Shown piece after piece: positions 16,287 through 24,303 of a stretch of DNA of 64,000 bases. The position numbers and the translations under genes were made by a program. Source of the stretch: Fimbriimonadaceae bacterium (GTDB lineage: Bacteria; Armatimonadota; Fimbriimonadia; Fimbriimonadales; Fimbriimonadaceae). The stretch lies in assembly GCA_022843485.1 (NCBI GenBank), contig JALHNM010000010.1, positions 32,269-96,268 on the forward strand, in the 5' to 3' direction. The notes under the pieces were generated by a model. It was given only the letters and a program-made list of their open reading frames with translations, did no database searches and was not told where the DNA came from. Within the stretch, counting starts at the first letter, position 1. Each line of letters begins with the position of its first letter.

Positions 16287-17960
16287 GTGCGGCACGGGGT
16301 CGAGGCGTATCTCGCGGAGTTCGCGGGAGAGCTGACGGAGGCGCCTTCGCGATTCGCGACGCCCTCGTACAGCATTCCTGCGCCCGCCCCCGTCCCGAGC
16401 CCGACCGTGACGACTGCGGGGGACCTCGCGCCCGGGAGCACGGCCATTCGTCCGGTGGTTCGGCCGGTCGTGCGCTTGTGGCTCAACACGGTCGAGGGGT
16501 GGCGCGGGGAGATGCAGGAGGCGGGCGTGCAGCTCGCGGCGCTGCAGCGAGACGCGGACTCGAGGCGGAGGCAGGGTGTCGAGCGGCGTGCGGAGGACAC
16601 GTTCGTCGCGGGGGCGATCCACCTGAATCCGAACTACGTCACGCGCGAGTTCGCGGTGCCGAGGGATGGCACGTGCGACTTGCGCCTGCTGACGTGGCCC
16701 GACGTGTGGCTGGCGGCGCAGGCGATTCTGCGCAAGCTCGCGGCGGCGCCTCCGGTCGGCACTCCGGGCGCGGACATCTTCTCGTGGGTAAAGAACATCC
16801 ATGCGGCGCGGCGCCTGATGTTCGAGGCCACGAACTACCGGAGCGCGTTCTTCGACATCGTGCCGGCAGCGAGCGGCGGTCCTCGAGCTGGCATCGTGTA
16901 CCGGGAGGGCCTGGCGTCTGATGCGCAGTCGCGAGGCGTCTACACGCGCCCGACGAGGCCTGCGACGGTCACGCTGCTGGACGCGATGAACTACGCGCCT
17001 CGGCCCGTGGGCGGATACCAGGAGCTCCTCGGGGCGTACCTGACGCAGCAGGCGATCATGTGGTGGACCGTCAAGGACGTGCGGTTCGCGAACGCGGACG
17101 GCTCGATCGAGACGGGCATCCAGACCTTCGGCGAGGAGCAGGGTCTCGCGGGCGAGGTGGAGTTGCAGACACCGGCGGACGGGCAGATCCGCAACTCGCC
17201 GAGGGCGCTCTACACGCGGCTGTTCGGCAACCTCGCGTGGGTGCAGGCGCAGGTCGCGCTCCTGTGGACGCGCACGAGCGCGGACAGCCCCTACACCGGC
17301 ACGAGGATCGCGGACGTTGCGGATGCGGATCGCCGTCGCTGGCGCGCCTATGACGTGACGGTGGACGTGGGCGCCTGGATCCGAAACGCGCAGCGCTATG
17401 CGGCGTACTTCGGTGATCCGCGGCTGAGCATGGCGGCGGTCCTCGAGCGCACGACGGGCTTCTACCTGAACTCCTACTTGGACTACGGGGCCCAGGCGGG
17501 GCTCGTGCCGCGGGAGGACCTCGCGGCCGCCCAGGCGCAGGCGAACGCGATCCAGTCGAGGATCCAGGCGGAGCTGCGGACGGCGGTCTACACGGCCACG
17601 GGGCTGATGACGGCGATCTTGAGTCTGATCCCGGTGGTCGGCTCGATCATCGGCGGTGTGATCGCGGGCGTCGTGGCGTTGCTCGTGGAGCTCGGCGGTG
17701 CGGCCTCGGGCGGCGCCTTCATGAGTCCGGTGCTGCCGCTCTACACGCGGGTGTTCGCGGGCTCGTGCCGGAGCAGCACGTGGATCGAGCCCCCGGCCCC
17801 GCCAGCGGCCCCGGGCACGACGCCCGTCGTGGACCCGGGCCCGCCGCCCTCGACTCCTCCTGACGAAGACCCCGGCCCGAGCAAGGGTCCTGCGGGCATC
17901 GTGATCGGCGCCGGTGCCCTCGCGTTCGGCTTCTGGCTCCTCTCCCGCAGTTCGAGGTAG
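16287..17960 (+). CDS. Large membrane virion protein (557 aa)
   Basis: GTG start shortly after the previous stop. A long soluble N-terminal part (about 1-430) is followed by a Gly/Ile-rich hydrophobic hairpin, LMTAILSLIPVVGSIIGG, near residue 435-465, a Pro-rich linker and a C-terminal anchor, IVIGAGALAFGFWLLSRSSR. The glycine-zipper-like segment resembles membrane-penetrating or pore-forming helices. It is the largest membrane protein of the virion block, with the same end architecture as its neighbours, and could act in membrane penetration or genome delivery. No family recognised. Confidence 0.75.
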   Translation: MRHGVEAYLAEFAGELTEAPSRFATPSYSIPAPAPVPSPTVTTAGDLAPGSTAIRPVVRPVVRLWLNTVEGWRGEMQEAGVQLAALQRDADSRRRQGVERRAEDTFVAGAIHLNPNYVTREFAVPRDGTCDLRLLTWPDVWLAAQAILRKLAAAPPVGTPGADIFSWVKNIHAARRLMFEATNYRSAFFDIVPAASGGPRAGIVYREGLASDAQSRGVYTRPTRPATVTLLDAMNYAPRPVGGYQELLGAYLTQQAIMWWTVKDVRFANADGSIETGIQTFGEEQGLAGEVELQTPADGQIRNSPRALYTRLFGNLAWVQAQVALLWTRTSADSPYTGTRIADVADADRRRWRAYDVTVDVGAWIRNAQRYAAYFGDPRLSMAAVLERTTGFYLNSYLDYGAQAGLVPREDLAAAQAQANAIQSRIQAELRTAVYTATGLMTAILSLIPVVGSIIGGVIAGVVALLVELGGAASGGAFMSPVLPLYTRVFAGSCRSSTWIEPPAPPAAPGTTPVVDPGPPPSTPPDEDPGPSKGPAGIVIGAGALAFGFWLLSRSSR

Positions 17961-17968
17961 AACACACC

Positions 17969-19183
17969 ATGCTCTCCTACGCATCTCAGACTCCTCGAGC
18001 CTACGCCTCCAAGGTCCAGCGGTACGCACCTGGCGATCCGCGTCGCAAGGTCGCGGCAGCTCGAGCTGTGCTCGCACTGCGAGCGGCCGAGGCTGCGCAG
18101 CGGCAGGACTTCGCCGGAGCGCGCCACGCGCTGAACGGGCTCGAGCAGCTCGCGACGTTCGGCGACATCGACACTGCGGCGATCTCCGCCCGCATCTCTC
18201 GAGATCTGACGAACGCGGCGGGGCGGCTCACGCCCGACGCACGCGCGATCGCGACCGGACAGCGCGTGTCGGGGATCATCGCGACGGTGGCGGGGATCGT
18301 CGGACCCGTCACGCAGATCATCGCGCAGGCGACGAACGACCCCGGGATCATCCGCGCGGTCAGCTGGATGAATCTGATCATCGCTGGGCAGGTGTCGCCT
18401 TCGTTCGGCGAGGACGACCTGCGGCTGATGGCCAGTGCGTGCGGCGCCTGGAACGGTGGCGTGAAGGCGGCAGTGATGGGCATCAAGGCGGCGCTCACGC
18501 TCACGCTCACGCTCGCGGGCGGGGAGGCGGCGACGGTCGGTCCTCAGGTGGTCAACAGCCTCTTCGGCTGGATCATCACGGCGCTCGACACCATCTGCAC
18601 GAACCTGGCGACGGTGTTTCCGCCGGCCTCGTTGCCGCCCTCGTGCGCGGGCGCGGGCGTTCGGCCGGGCACGGGCGACGTGCCTGCGGGGGCTGCGGGC
18701 TGCTGTCCCGGACTCGTGTTCGACGCGAGCAGCGGCCGCTGCCAGAACGAGAGCACCGTGACGCCGGTGGGTGCGGCGATGGCGCGCTGGGTGACGGCGT
18801 GGACGGCCCGCCGCAACGTCGAGGTGTTCTTGTCGGGGGTGCCGGGCGTGAGTGCGACCGCGCTCGCGAACGCGCAGGCGAACGACGCGAGCACGGCGGC
18901 CGAGCTGTGCGCGGCGGAGACTGCACTGCTCGCGTTCAGGAATCCGATCCCGGCTCGAGGCACGATGCCGACTGCAGAAGCGGCTGCCCGCGCGATGACG
19001 AACACGCTGACGCTCGCAGCGACGTTCTACTCGGCGCCGAGCACGCGGCCGCGTTGCTACATCTTGCGCCCTCCCGCGAGCGGGTGCTCGTGCGGGGGTG
19101 TGAGCTCGGGTGGCGGGAGCGGCGGAATCGTCGCGTTCGCGTTGCCCGCTGCTGCACTCGTGTGGTACATGATGAAGGGTTGA
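17969..19183 (+). CDS. Membrane-associated virion protein with C-terminal anchor (404 aa)
   Basis: Contains a Gly/Ile hydrophobic stretch, VSGIIATVAGIVGPVTQII, near residue 90-110 and a second near 165-185. A cysteine-rich loop follows (CAGAGV, CCPGLVF, CQNES), then a CSCGG linker and a terminal anchor, IVAFALPAAALVWYMMKG. Organisation parallels the preceding 557-aa protein. Probably a partner membrane protein of the particle; exact role unknown. Confidence 0.75.
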   Translation: MLSYASQTPRAYASKVQRYAPGDPRRKVAAARAVLALRAAEAAQRQDFAGARHALNGLEQLATFGDIDTAAISARISRDLTNAAGRLTPDARAIATGQRVSGIIATVAGIVGPVTQIIAQATNDPGIIRAVSWMNLIIAGQVSPSFGEDDLRLMASACGAWNGGVKAAVMGIKAALTLTLTLAGGEAATVGPQVVNSLFGWIITALDTICTNLATVFPPASLPPSCAGAGVRPGTGDVPAGAAGCCPGLVFDASSGRCQNESTVTPVGAAMARWVTAWTARRNVEVFLSGVPGVSATALANAQANDASTAAELCAAETALLAFRNPIPARGTMPTAEAAARAMTNTLTLAATFYSAPSTRPRCYILRPPASGCSCGGVSSGGGSGGIVAFALPAAALVWYMMKG

Positions 19184-19218
19184 TCGGTTTTCCGACAGTC
19201 CCCTGAGGAGAAGAAGAC

Positions 19219-19356
19219 ATGCCGTACTCGGTCCACGCAGGCAAGAAGAAGATCTCCTGCCACAAGAAGAAGGCCTCCGCGCGGAAGAAGGCGGCCGCTC
19301 TGCGCGCCGCTGGCCGCAAGAAGGTCACCGTTCGCAAGCGCAAGAGCTGCTCCTGA
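19219..19356 (+). CDS. Very basic small protein 1 (45 aa)
   Basis: Strong site GAGGAGAAGAAGAC before the ATG. The product is about 40 percent Lys/Arg, with runs such as HKKKASARKK and RKKVTVRKRK, and holds Cys14 and Cys44. Such peptides resemble protamine-like or core-condensing virion proteins. It sits among structural genes, and two further basic proteins follow within 800 bases. Confidence 0.75.
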   Translation: MPYSVHAGKKKISCHKKKASARKKAAALRAAGRKKVTVRKRKSCS

Positions 19357-19408
19357 ACATCGTCGCGTCGCACTCCGCGACGTAGAACCCCAACTCGAGG
19401 AGAAGACG

Positions 19409-19726
19409 ATGGCCAGCAAAAAGAAGAGCAGGAAGGCCCGAGCGGGCGCACCCATGTGCGACTGCCCGAGCACGGCAGCGCGCAAGGCGTTCAAGAACGC
19501 CAAGACCTGCGCGGCGAAGTCGCGAGCGTTCGACGTGATCAAGCGTCTCGCGTCCGAGGACGAGAAGACGCTGAAGCCCGGTCGGCGAGCGCTGCTGTTC
19601 CGCGACCTGCTGAAGAAGCAGACGCAGGTGAACTCGACGTGCTCGGCCGAGGAGGCTTCGGACAGCTCGCGCTTCAACGGCCTCGGGCGCGTTCGTTCGC
19701 GTCGTCGCCGTCGGGCGCGTCGCTGA
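19409..19726 (+). CDS. Basic protein with GLGR/poly-Arg tail (105 aa)
   Basis: GAGGAGAAGACG precedes the ATG. Lys/Arg-rich at both ends, with CDCPSTAARKAFKNAKTC in the N-terminal half (two-cysteine spacing that could bind metal or form a disulphide) and NGLGRVRSRRRRRARR at the end. Probably a nucleic-acid-binding virion protein. The NGLGR element echoes the GLRG-type motif of neighbouring proteins. Confidence 0.75.
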   Translation: MASKKKSRKARAGAPMCDCPSTAARKAFKNAKTCAAKSRAFDVIKRLASEDEKTLKPGRRALLFRDLLKKQTQVNSTCSAEEASDSSRFNGLGRVRSRRRRRARR

Positions 19727-19750
19727 GAGACCTTGGAGAGGGGCTCAACC

Positions 19751-19978
19751 ATGCATCCGATCGCCACAGAGACCGTCCCGATCTCGCACATGGAGTACCG
19801 CTTGCGGCAGCTCAGTGCGCAGTATCGCCCGGACAAGACTTCCAACCCCAAGGTGAGCCACATCTACTACTCGGCCCCCTCGCGGCGCTGGCTGCTGGTG
19901 AAGCGCAAGAACGCGCAGGCCGTGGTGATCACCCACTGGGCAACCTGTCCCTGCGCTCTGACGCAGGCATCCGTCTGA
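19751..19978 (+). CDS. Hypothetical protein (75 aa)
   Basis: The start was chosen at the ATG after GAGAGGGGCTCAACC rather than an upstream in-frame ATG that lacks a ribosome site. Contains VSHIYYSAPSRRWLLVKRK and a C-terminal TCPCAL. No membrane segment. Lies between basic-protein genes; function unknown. Confidence 0.65.
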   Translation: MHPIATETVPISHMEYRLRQLSAQYRPDKTSNPKVSHIYYSAPSRRWLLVKRKNAQAVVITHWATCPCALTQASV

Positions 19979-20010
19979 TTTCCAGGCGGTAGAAAGAGGA
20001 GAAGAAGACC

Positions 20011-20121
20011 ATGGCCAAGAAGCGCAAGGCGAAGCGAGCTCGCAAGTCCAGCAAGAAGACCACCCGTCGTCGGCGGGCCAAGAAGGGGAGCAAGCGCACC
20101 CTTCACTGCACCTGCAAGTGA
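20011..20121 (+). CDS. Protamine-like basic peptide (36 aa)
   Basis: A strong site, AGAGGAGAAGAAGACC, stands before the ATG. More than half of the residues are Lys or Arg (KKRKAKRARK, TTRRRRAKK), and the end is HCTCK. The size and charge match core peptides that neutralise packaged DNA, as in adenovirus mu-like or protamine-like proteins. Assignment is by composition only. Confidence 0.72.
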   Translation: MAKKRKAKRARKSSKKTTRRRRAKKGSKRTLHCTCK

Positions 20122-20160
20122 GGACTGCTCGTCGGGCGTAGAGCTCGGCGGCGCCCCTCG

Positions 20161-20195
20161 AGTGGTCCGGCCGTGCGTGAGCCGGCCGGGCCACT
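20161..20195 (+). terminator. Long GC-rich hairpin ending the basic-protein genes
   Basis: AGTGGTCCGGCCG pairs with CGGCCGGGCCACT (13 bp, one G-T pair) around a 9-base loop, followed by a short pyrimidine stretch with TTCTTTC. U-poor, so efficiency is uncertain. It separates the basic-protein genes from the wall-binding genes. Confidence 0.55.
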
Positions 20196-20219
20196 TCCGC
20201 ATTCTTTCAGGAGACACCC

Positions 20220-20609
20220 ATGGCCTTGGACCCGACCCGGCGCCCCATTGCCGGCGCCCGCATCCCTGCGACCGAGGTCGCGGTGGTGTGGCTGCAGCGG
20301 CAGTTGAACAGCGGCGCTCTCCGTCCGGGGATTGCTGAGGACGGCGTCATGGGGCCGCAGACCGAGGCGGCGTTGCGGGCCTACGTCACGGGGGTGCTCC
20401 GGCAGCCGGTCTCGTCGCCCGTGTACGTGGCGCAGGTGAATCCAACGGACCGGACGCGAGTCGCGGTGTCGACCGCGCTCGAGGCGGCGCTCGCGGGCGC
20501 GGCCGGATCCGCAGAAGGGGGCGGCATGCTCATGCCGTTGCTCGGGGTCGCTGCGGTCGTCGGGGTGTTCTATTTCTACTCGCGAGACAAGAGCCGAGGC
20601 CGACGATGA
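20220..20609 (+). CDS. Tail-anchored peptidoglycan-binding-like protein 1 (129 aa)
   Basis: Residues about 20-60 carry a PG_binding_1-type pattern: VVWLQRQLN, then DGVMGPQTEAALRAY. The C-terminus has a Gly-rich linker, the hydrophobic segment LMPLLGVAAVVGVFYFY and a basic end, SRDKSRGRR. It would hold peptidoglycan against a membrane-anchored complex. GGAG precedes the ATG. Forms a pair with the next gene (ATGA overlap), and the enzymes follow directly. Confidence 0.85.
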   Translation: MALDPTRRPIAGARIPATEVAVVWLQRQLNSGALRPGIAEDGVMGPQTEAALRAYVTGVLRQPVSSPVYVAQVNPTDRTRVAVSTALEAALAGAAGSAEGGGMLMPLLGVAAVVGVFYFYSRDKSRGRR

Positions 20610-20992
20610 TCTACACCCCTGTGCTCGCGGTTCAGCGGTACCTCAATCAATGGGGAGCGCGCCCCTCCGTGGCAGAGGATGGCGTGTGGGGCCCGCAGAC
20701 GGAAGCTGCGCTCTCTGCATTCGCGCGCATGAACGTGCTGCCCTATGAGCGAGGGGTAGGCTACTTGGTGCCCACGGGAGCGTTGCTCATGTCCAACACG
20801 ATGGGTGTGTCGGACATGCTGTACGCCCGGCTCACCAACCCACCCCGGATGCCCGGAGAGTCGGCCGAGGGGTCGTCGGGTTTGTTCGTCGTCGGGGCGG
20901 TGGTCGTCGGTGCGCTCCTCTACTGGAGTTCGCAGGGGAAGCGCACGGGCTTGCGCGGGATCCGAGCGCGACGGCGGCGAGGTCGGCGATGA
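20606..20992 (+). CDS. Tail-anchored peptidoglycan-binding-like protein 2 (128 aa)
   Basis: The N-terminal domain again shows the PG_binding_1 pattern (VLAVQRYLNQWG, DGVWGPQTEAALSAF). After a polar spacer come GLFVVGAVVVGALLYW and a strongly basic tail containing TGLRGIRARRRRGRR. It is a paralogue of the previous protein with the binding domain at the very start. Coupled to the M23 gene by ATGA, so binding and cutting functions are probably made together. Confidence 0.85.
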   Translation: MIYTPVLAVQRYLNQWGARPSVAEDGVWGPQTEAALSAFARMNVLPYERGVGYLVPTGALLMSNTMGVSDMLYARLTNPPRMPGESAEGSSGLFVVGAVVVGALLYWSSQGKRTGLRGIRARRRRGRR

Positions 20993-22002
20993 CCTGCGCG
21001 ATCCCGCCGCTCGACCAGAGCGAAGTCCGCATCGGGCGCGGCTACGGCATCGGGTACAACAGTGCCCGCACCGTCCGGGACCAGCTGCACGCGGGCATGG
21101 ACTTCGTCGCGAGCGGCGGGGCGCCGGTGCTCGCGCCGTTGCCGGGTGTCGTCGACTTCTTGACGTTCGACGACGGGCCTCGCATCTCGGCGGACCAGGC
21201 ACGAGGGGGCGCTCGAGGGCAGGTCCGGCAGATGGGCGGGTACGGCAACGCGGTGGTGCTGCGGCACGACGTTGCGGTGCCTGGGCTGCCGAACCCGTTC
21301 TTCACGAGCTACAACCACATGCGCGGGCATGGGCCGGGGCTGGCGCCGGGCGTGGCGGTGGCGACGGGGCAGCTTCTCGGCACGGTCGGCGGGACCACGA
21401 ACCGGCAGTTCCCGGGGATGGGCGCTCACCTGCACATGGAGTTGCGGCGCGTTCCTTTCCCCGGGAGCTACGAGCGGGACACGCTCGACCCGAATCTCAT
21501 GTGGAGCGGGCTCGGTATCGACTGGATCGGAGGGCGCACGGAGATCGAGCGTCGGGTCGGCGGGCAGTTGCTCATCCGCGCGGACGGGCCTTCGGGACCT
21601 GCGGTGTGCCCGAGGACGACGGCGGGGCTCGCTGCGTTCGGCTACTCGAGGACGCGCGTCGAGCGCGTGAAGCCGCATGACCTGCCGTTCTACTTGAGCG
21701 GCATCGACGCGTACATGAGCGAGCTCCCGGGCTTCACGTTCGGGTCGGTGCCGGCGGGGTACGTGGATCCGGTGCGGCTCAAGACGAGCTACTCGAGCAA
21801 GGGCACGACGCAGGCCCCGCGCGAGGGCTCGCCGGCTGCGGACGTGATGCCCCCGGACTACGCGCCCTCGGGCTCGCCGGTGGCGACCGCGGCCGGTGCT
21901 GCGGCTTCTGCGGGAGCGGCTGCGGTCGGGAACTCGGCGATCTGGATCGGCGGCGGGATCGCAGCGGCGATCGTGATCGCGGGCATGATGAAGGGCAGGT
22001 AG
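20989..22002 (+). CDS. Tail-anchored M23-type peptidoglycan endopeptidase (337 aa)
   Basis: LytM/M23 metallopeptidase motifs are complete: HAGMD (His34, Asp38), SYNHM (His110) and HLHME (His147, His149). The enzyme should cut peptide cross-bridges of peptidoglycan with a zinc ion. A C-terminal region of about 180 residues leads to an Ala/Gly linker and the anchor IWIGGGIAAAIVIAGMMKGR. There is no N-terminal signal peptide, so export must occur through the particle, a holin or its C-terminal anchor. Likely a virion-associated entry enzyme. Confidence 0.88.
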   Translation: MTCAIPPLDQSEVRIGRGYGIGYNSARTVRDQLHAGMDFVASGGAPVLAPLPGVVDFLTFDDGPRISADQARGGARGQVRQMGGYGNAVVLRHDVAVPGLPNPFFTSYNHMRGHGPGLAPGVAVATGQLLGTVGGTTNRQFPGMGAHLHMELRRVPFPGSYERDTLDPNLMWSGLGIDWIGGRTEIERRVGGQLLIRADGPSGPAVCPRTTAGLAAFGYSRTRVERVKPHDLPFYLSGIDAYMSELPGFTFGSVPAGYVDPVRLKTSYSSKGTTQAPREGSPAADVMPPDYAPSGSPVATAAGAAASAGAAAVGNSAIWIGGGIAAAIVIAGMMKGR

Positions 22003-22005
22003 GCG

Positions 22006-22278
22006 ATGGCGACAAAGAAGCGAAAGCGGAAGAGCGGGCTGCGGGGTACGCCTGCCGAACATCTCACGCAAGCGGCGGAACTGAAGAAGATCACGGCCGC
22101 AAATCTTCGAGCGAACAACACCTGCGCGGGCGCGCTCATGAACGTGGGGGATGCTGCCGTGATGCGCGAACACGCACTCGAGGCTGGTGTGGCTGGCAGG
22201 AAGCTGCGCAAGGCAGCTATCCGCACGATGAACAGCGCCGTCGCGAACGCAAAGAAGCTCTGCGGCTGCGGTCGTTGA
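22006..22278 (+). CDS. Basic helical protein with N-terminal GLRG motif (90 aa)
   Basis: Begins with a basic stretch followed by KSGLRGTPAEHL, then helices with three cysteines (NNTCAGA, KLCGCGR). No membrane segment. Lies between the two M23-type genes. The GLRGT element is the same as that in the basic tail of the 229-aa wall-hydrolase-like protein. Perhaps a small virion or scaffolding component; function unknown. Confidence 0.7.
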   Translation: MATKKRKRKSGLRGTPAEHLTQAAELKKITAANLRANNTCAGALMNVGDAAVMREHALEAGVAGRKLRKAAIRTMNSAVANAKKLCGCGR

Positions 22279-22281
22279 GCC

Positions 22282-23118
22282 ATGCCCTGCGCGCTTCCGC
22301 CGGTCGACCAGGCCTCCTCCCAGCTCGGGTGGGGGTGGGGGAACTTCTCGGGCTCGGGGCGCGCCTTGGCGTTGCACCGGGGCTTGGACTTCATGGCGGA
22401 CGAGGGCTCGCCGGTGCTGGTGCCGTACGCGGGGACGGTCGTGGCGGTCGGCAGGCAGGACTACGGGGACGCGATTCGGCCGGGGGCTGATGGGCTTGGG
22501 CACTACGTGGCGATCGCTCACGGGGCCGTGGAGGCGGGGCAGCGCCCGATCGCCACGAGGTACGCGCACCTGAGGAGCGCCAGTCCGTTGCGGGTCGGGC
22601 AGCGGGTCGCGGCGGGGGACTTGGTCGGGTACGTGGGCACGAGCGGCAGGGCGCCGGGCAGTCGGCCGCTCCTGTTCTTTCAGACGCTCTGGGACCGGGA
22701 CGGGATGGACTACGTGAACGCCGTGCCGCTAGAGCCGCTGCGGTACTTCTTCGCGCCTCTCGGGGTGCAGCACGAGGGCGGGCAGGTGCCTGGACCTCCG
22801 GTGACGCCGTACACGAGCACGCCGACGTGGGGCGGGAGGCTTCTGCAGGACTCGAGCTGCGAGGCGCCGGGCTTGGCGAGCGTGGCGGACCCGAGGCGGC
22901 AGCAGGCTCGCTACGCGCGGTTCGGGAGCACGCAGCTTTCGAGTCGTGCGGTCTACCCGCCGGCATTATACGATGCGGGCACGTCGCCCGATTCCTCGAG
23001 CGGCGTTCTCGTCCTCGGGCTGGCTGCTCTCGCGGGCGGGGTGTGGTGGCTGACCAGGAAGGCAGCACCGAAGCCCCCGCCTTGGTGGGTGCGACAGCAG
23101 CGCTGGAGACGGAAATGA
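22282..23118 (+). CDS. Tail-anchored M23-like protein lacking the HxH motif (278 aa)
   Basis: The fold of M23 is recognisable: HRGLD (His32, Asp36), SPVLVPYAGTVV, a YAHL segment near residue 94 and GYVGTSG. Where active enzymes have HLHF, this one has PLLFF (about 129-133), so a zinc ligand and catalytic histidine are missing. It is therefore probably a binding or structural paralogue of the upstream M23 enzyme. It ends GVLVLGLAALAGGVWWL and a basic Pro/Trp/Arg tail, the same anchor plan as its neighbours. Confidence 0.82.
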   Translation: MPCALPPVDQASSQLGWGWGNFSGSGRALALHRGLDFMADEGSPVLVPYAGTVVAVGRQDYGDAIRPGADGLGHYVAIAHGAVEAGQRPIATRYAHLRSASPLRVGQRVAAGDLVGYVGTSGRAPGSRPLLFFQTLWDRDGMDYVNAVPLEPLRYFFAPLGVQHEGGQVPGPPVTPYTSTPTWGGRLLQDSSCEAPGLASVADPRRQQARYARFGSTQLSSRAVYPPALYDAGTSPDSSSGVLVLGLAALAGGVWWLTRKAAPKPPPWWVRQQRWRRK

Positions 23119-23450
23119 GCTTCTTTCACATCGCGTGCGTCGTGGTCTTCGTCGCGCTCACGGTCCCGGGCTTCGTGCTCGCCGTGAGGGCGCTGCCGCG
23201 GGTCGAGGCCTGGGTGGTGGCAGGCATCAAGCCCTGGGCCTGCGACATCTGCATGTGCTTCTGGTCCACGGGGCTGTGGGTGCTGGGGTACGCGTGGCTC
23301 GAGGAGGATGCGCGGATCTTGCTCGCGTGCGGGCCGGCGTACTCGCTGGCGCTCTTGCTGCTGGCGTACATGCAGCGTCCTCCGCCGGGTAGCGGGCCCC
23401 CGCCCGAGCCGCCGGAGACGACGGGTCTTGCTGAGGAGCTCGAGGGCTGA
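23115..23450 (+). CDS. Two-segment membrane protein with CDICMCFW motif (111 aa)
   Basis: The first hydrophobic segment is at about residues 4-24. WACDICMCFWSTGLWVLGY and ILLACGPAYSLALLLL follow, then a Pro-rich polar tail. The Cys-x-x-Cys-x-Cys-Phe-Trp next to a membrane helix recalls small DUF1360-like membrane proteins, but this is only a motif resemblance. Overlaps the M23-like gene (ATGA) and the next gene (TGATG). Confidence 0.72.
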   Translation: MSFFHIACVVVFVALTVPGFVLAVRALPRVEAWVVAGIKPWACDICMCFWSTGLWVLGYAWLEEDARILLACGPAYSLALLLLAYMQRPPPGSGPPPEPPETTGLAEELEG

Positions 23451-23956
23451 TGCTGCCCTTGCTCGGCAAGATCGCGCTCGCGTACGTCGGTGTCGAGACG
23501 GTGGACGCGTTCGTGTTGCGGCGCTGGTGGCGGCGCACCTCGTATCGCGCCGCGCTCGAGAAGGCGCGAGCGACGGGCAAGCCGTTGCTGGTCGTCGGGC
23601 GCCCGCAGGCCGGGTACATCAACAACGTGATCGGCCCGGACTACGGCTGCGGCGACGTGTGCACGGACATCATCGGGTGCTCGCCGTGCCCGAGGGAGAT
23701 GAAGGGGCCGCTCGAGGAGATCCTTCCGAGGATGCCGACGAGCTCGCACGTGATCTACGTCTCGTGCACGCTCGAGTACGTCGACAACCTGCCGTGGTGC
23801 GCGGCGGAGTTGGACCGGGTCGCGGTGCCGGGCGGGCTGTTCGTCGTGCGCGTCGCCCCCGGGTCCAGCACGTTCTGGTTGTGGCCTGGGGCGAAGTGGG
23901 TGCTCGCGTCCGCGCCCCCGGGTCCCTGGCGGTTCATGCGCAGGTCGGGCACGTGA
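23450..23956 (+). CDS. Membrane-tethered methyltransferase-like protein (168 aa)
   Basis: An N-terminal hydrophobic segment is followed by basic LRRWWRR. The soluble part resembles the later half of a class I methyltransferase: KPLLVVGRP, GCGDVCTDIIGC, then YVSCTLEYVDNLP and ELDRVAVPGGLFVVRV. The usual motif I glycine loop is not obvious, so catalytic activity is doubtful. Similar degenerate folds can act as scaffolds. Coupled to the next gene by GTGA. Confidence 0.6.
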   Translation: MLPLLGKIALAYVGVETVDAFVLRRWWRRTSYRAALEKARATGKPLLVVGRPQAGYINNVIGPDYGCGDVCTDIIGCSPCPREMKGPLEEILPRMPTSSHVIYVSCTLEYVDNLPWCAAELDRVAVPGGLFVVRVAPGSSTFWLWPGAKWVLASAPPGPWRFMRRSGT

Positions 23957-24303
23957 CCTCGTGGGCCGAGTGGCTGGTGCAGGCTCGACCTGCGCTGCAG
24001 CGCGGGGAGAAGGTCCCGGTGCCGACGGACATCCCGCCACCGCCCTCGGCGGGGTTCACGCAGTACACGGGGCCCACGGAGAACCACGGCCAGATCGAGG
24101 ACTGGGTGCATCCGCTCGAGAACGGCTCGCGCCTGCACGCGTACAAGTACGCGGACGGGCGATGGTTCGTGCACCTCGACAACTACGACCCGAACGTGTC
24201 GCTGCTCTACCTCGTGCTGCACCTTGGTTCGGAGACCTCGGTGGGCAAGCTCGCGCTCCTGGGCGGTCTCGGCTACCTGGGGTATCGTTGGGCGAGGCGA
24301 TGA
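23953..24303 (+). CDS. Small tail-anchored protein (116 aa)
   Basis: GTG start within the preceding stop (GTGA). A soluble Pro/Trp/Tyr-rich part (WAEWLVQ, YADGRWFVHLDNYD) is followed by a C-terminal hydrophobic segment, GKLALLGGLGYLGYRW, ending ARR. It overlaps the wall-hydrolase-like gene (ATGA). Belongs to the tail-anchored family by architecture; no enzymatic motif seen. Confidence 0.75.
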   Translation: MTSWAEWLVQARPALQRGEKVPVPTDIPPPPSAGFTQYTGPTENHGQIEDWVHPLENGSRLHAYKYADGRWFVHLDNYDPNVSLLYLVLHLGSETSVGKLALLGGLGYLGYRWARR

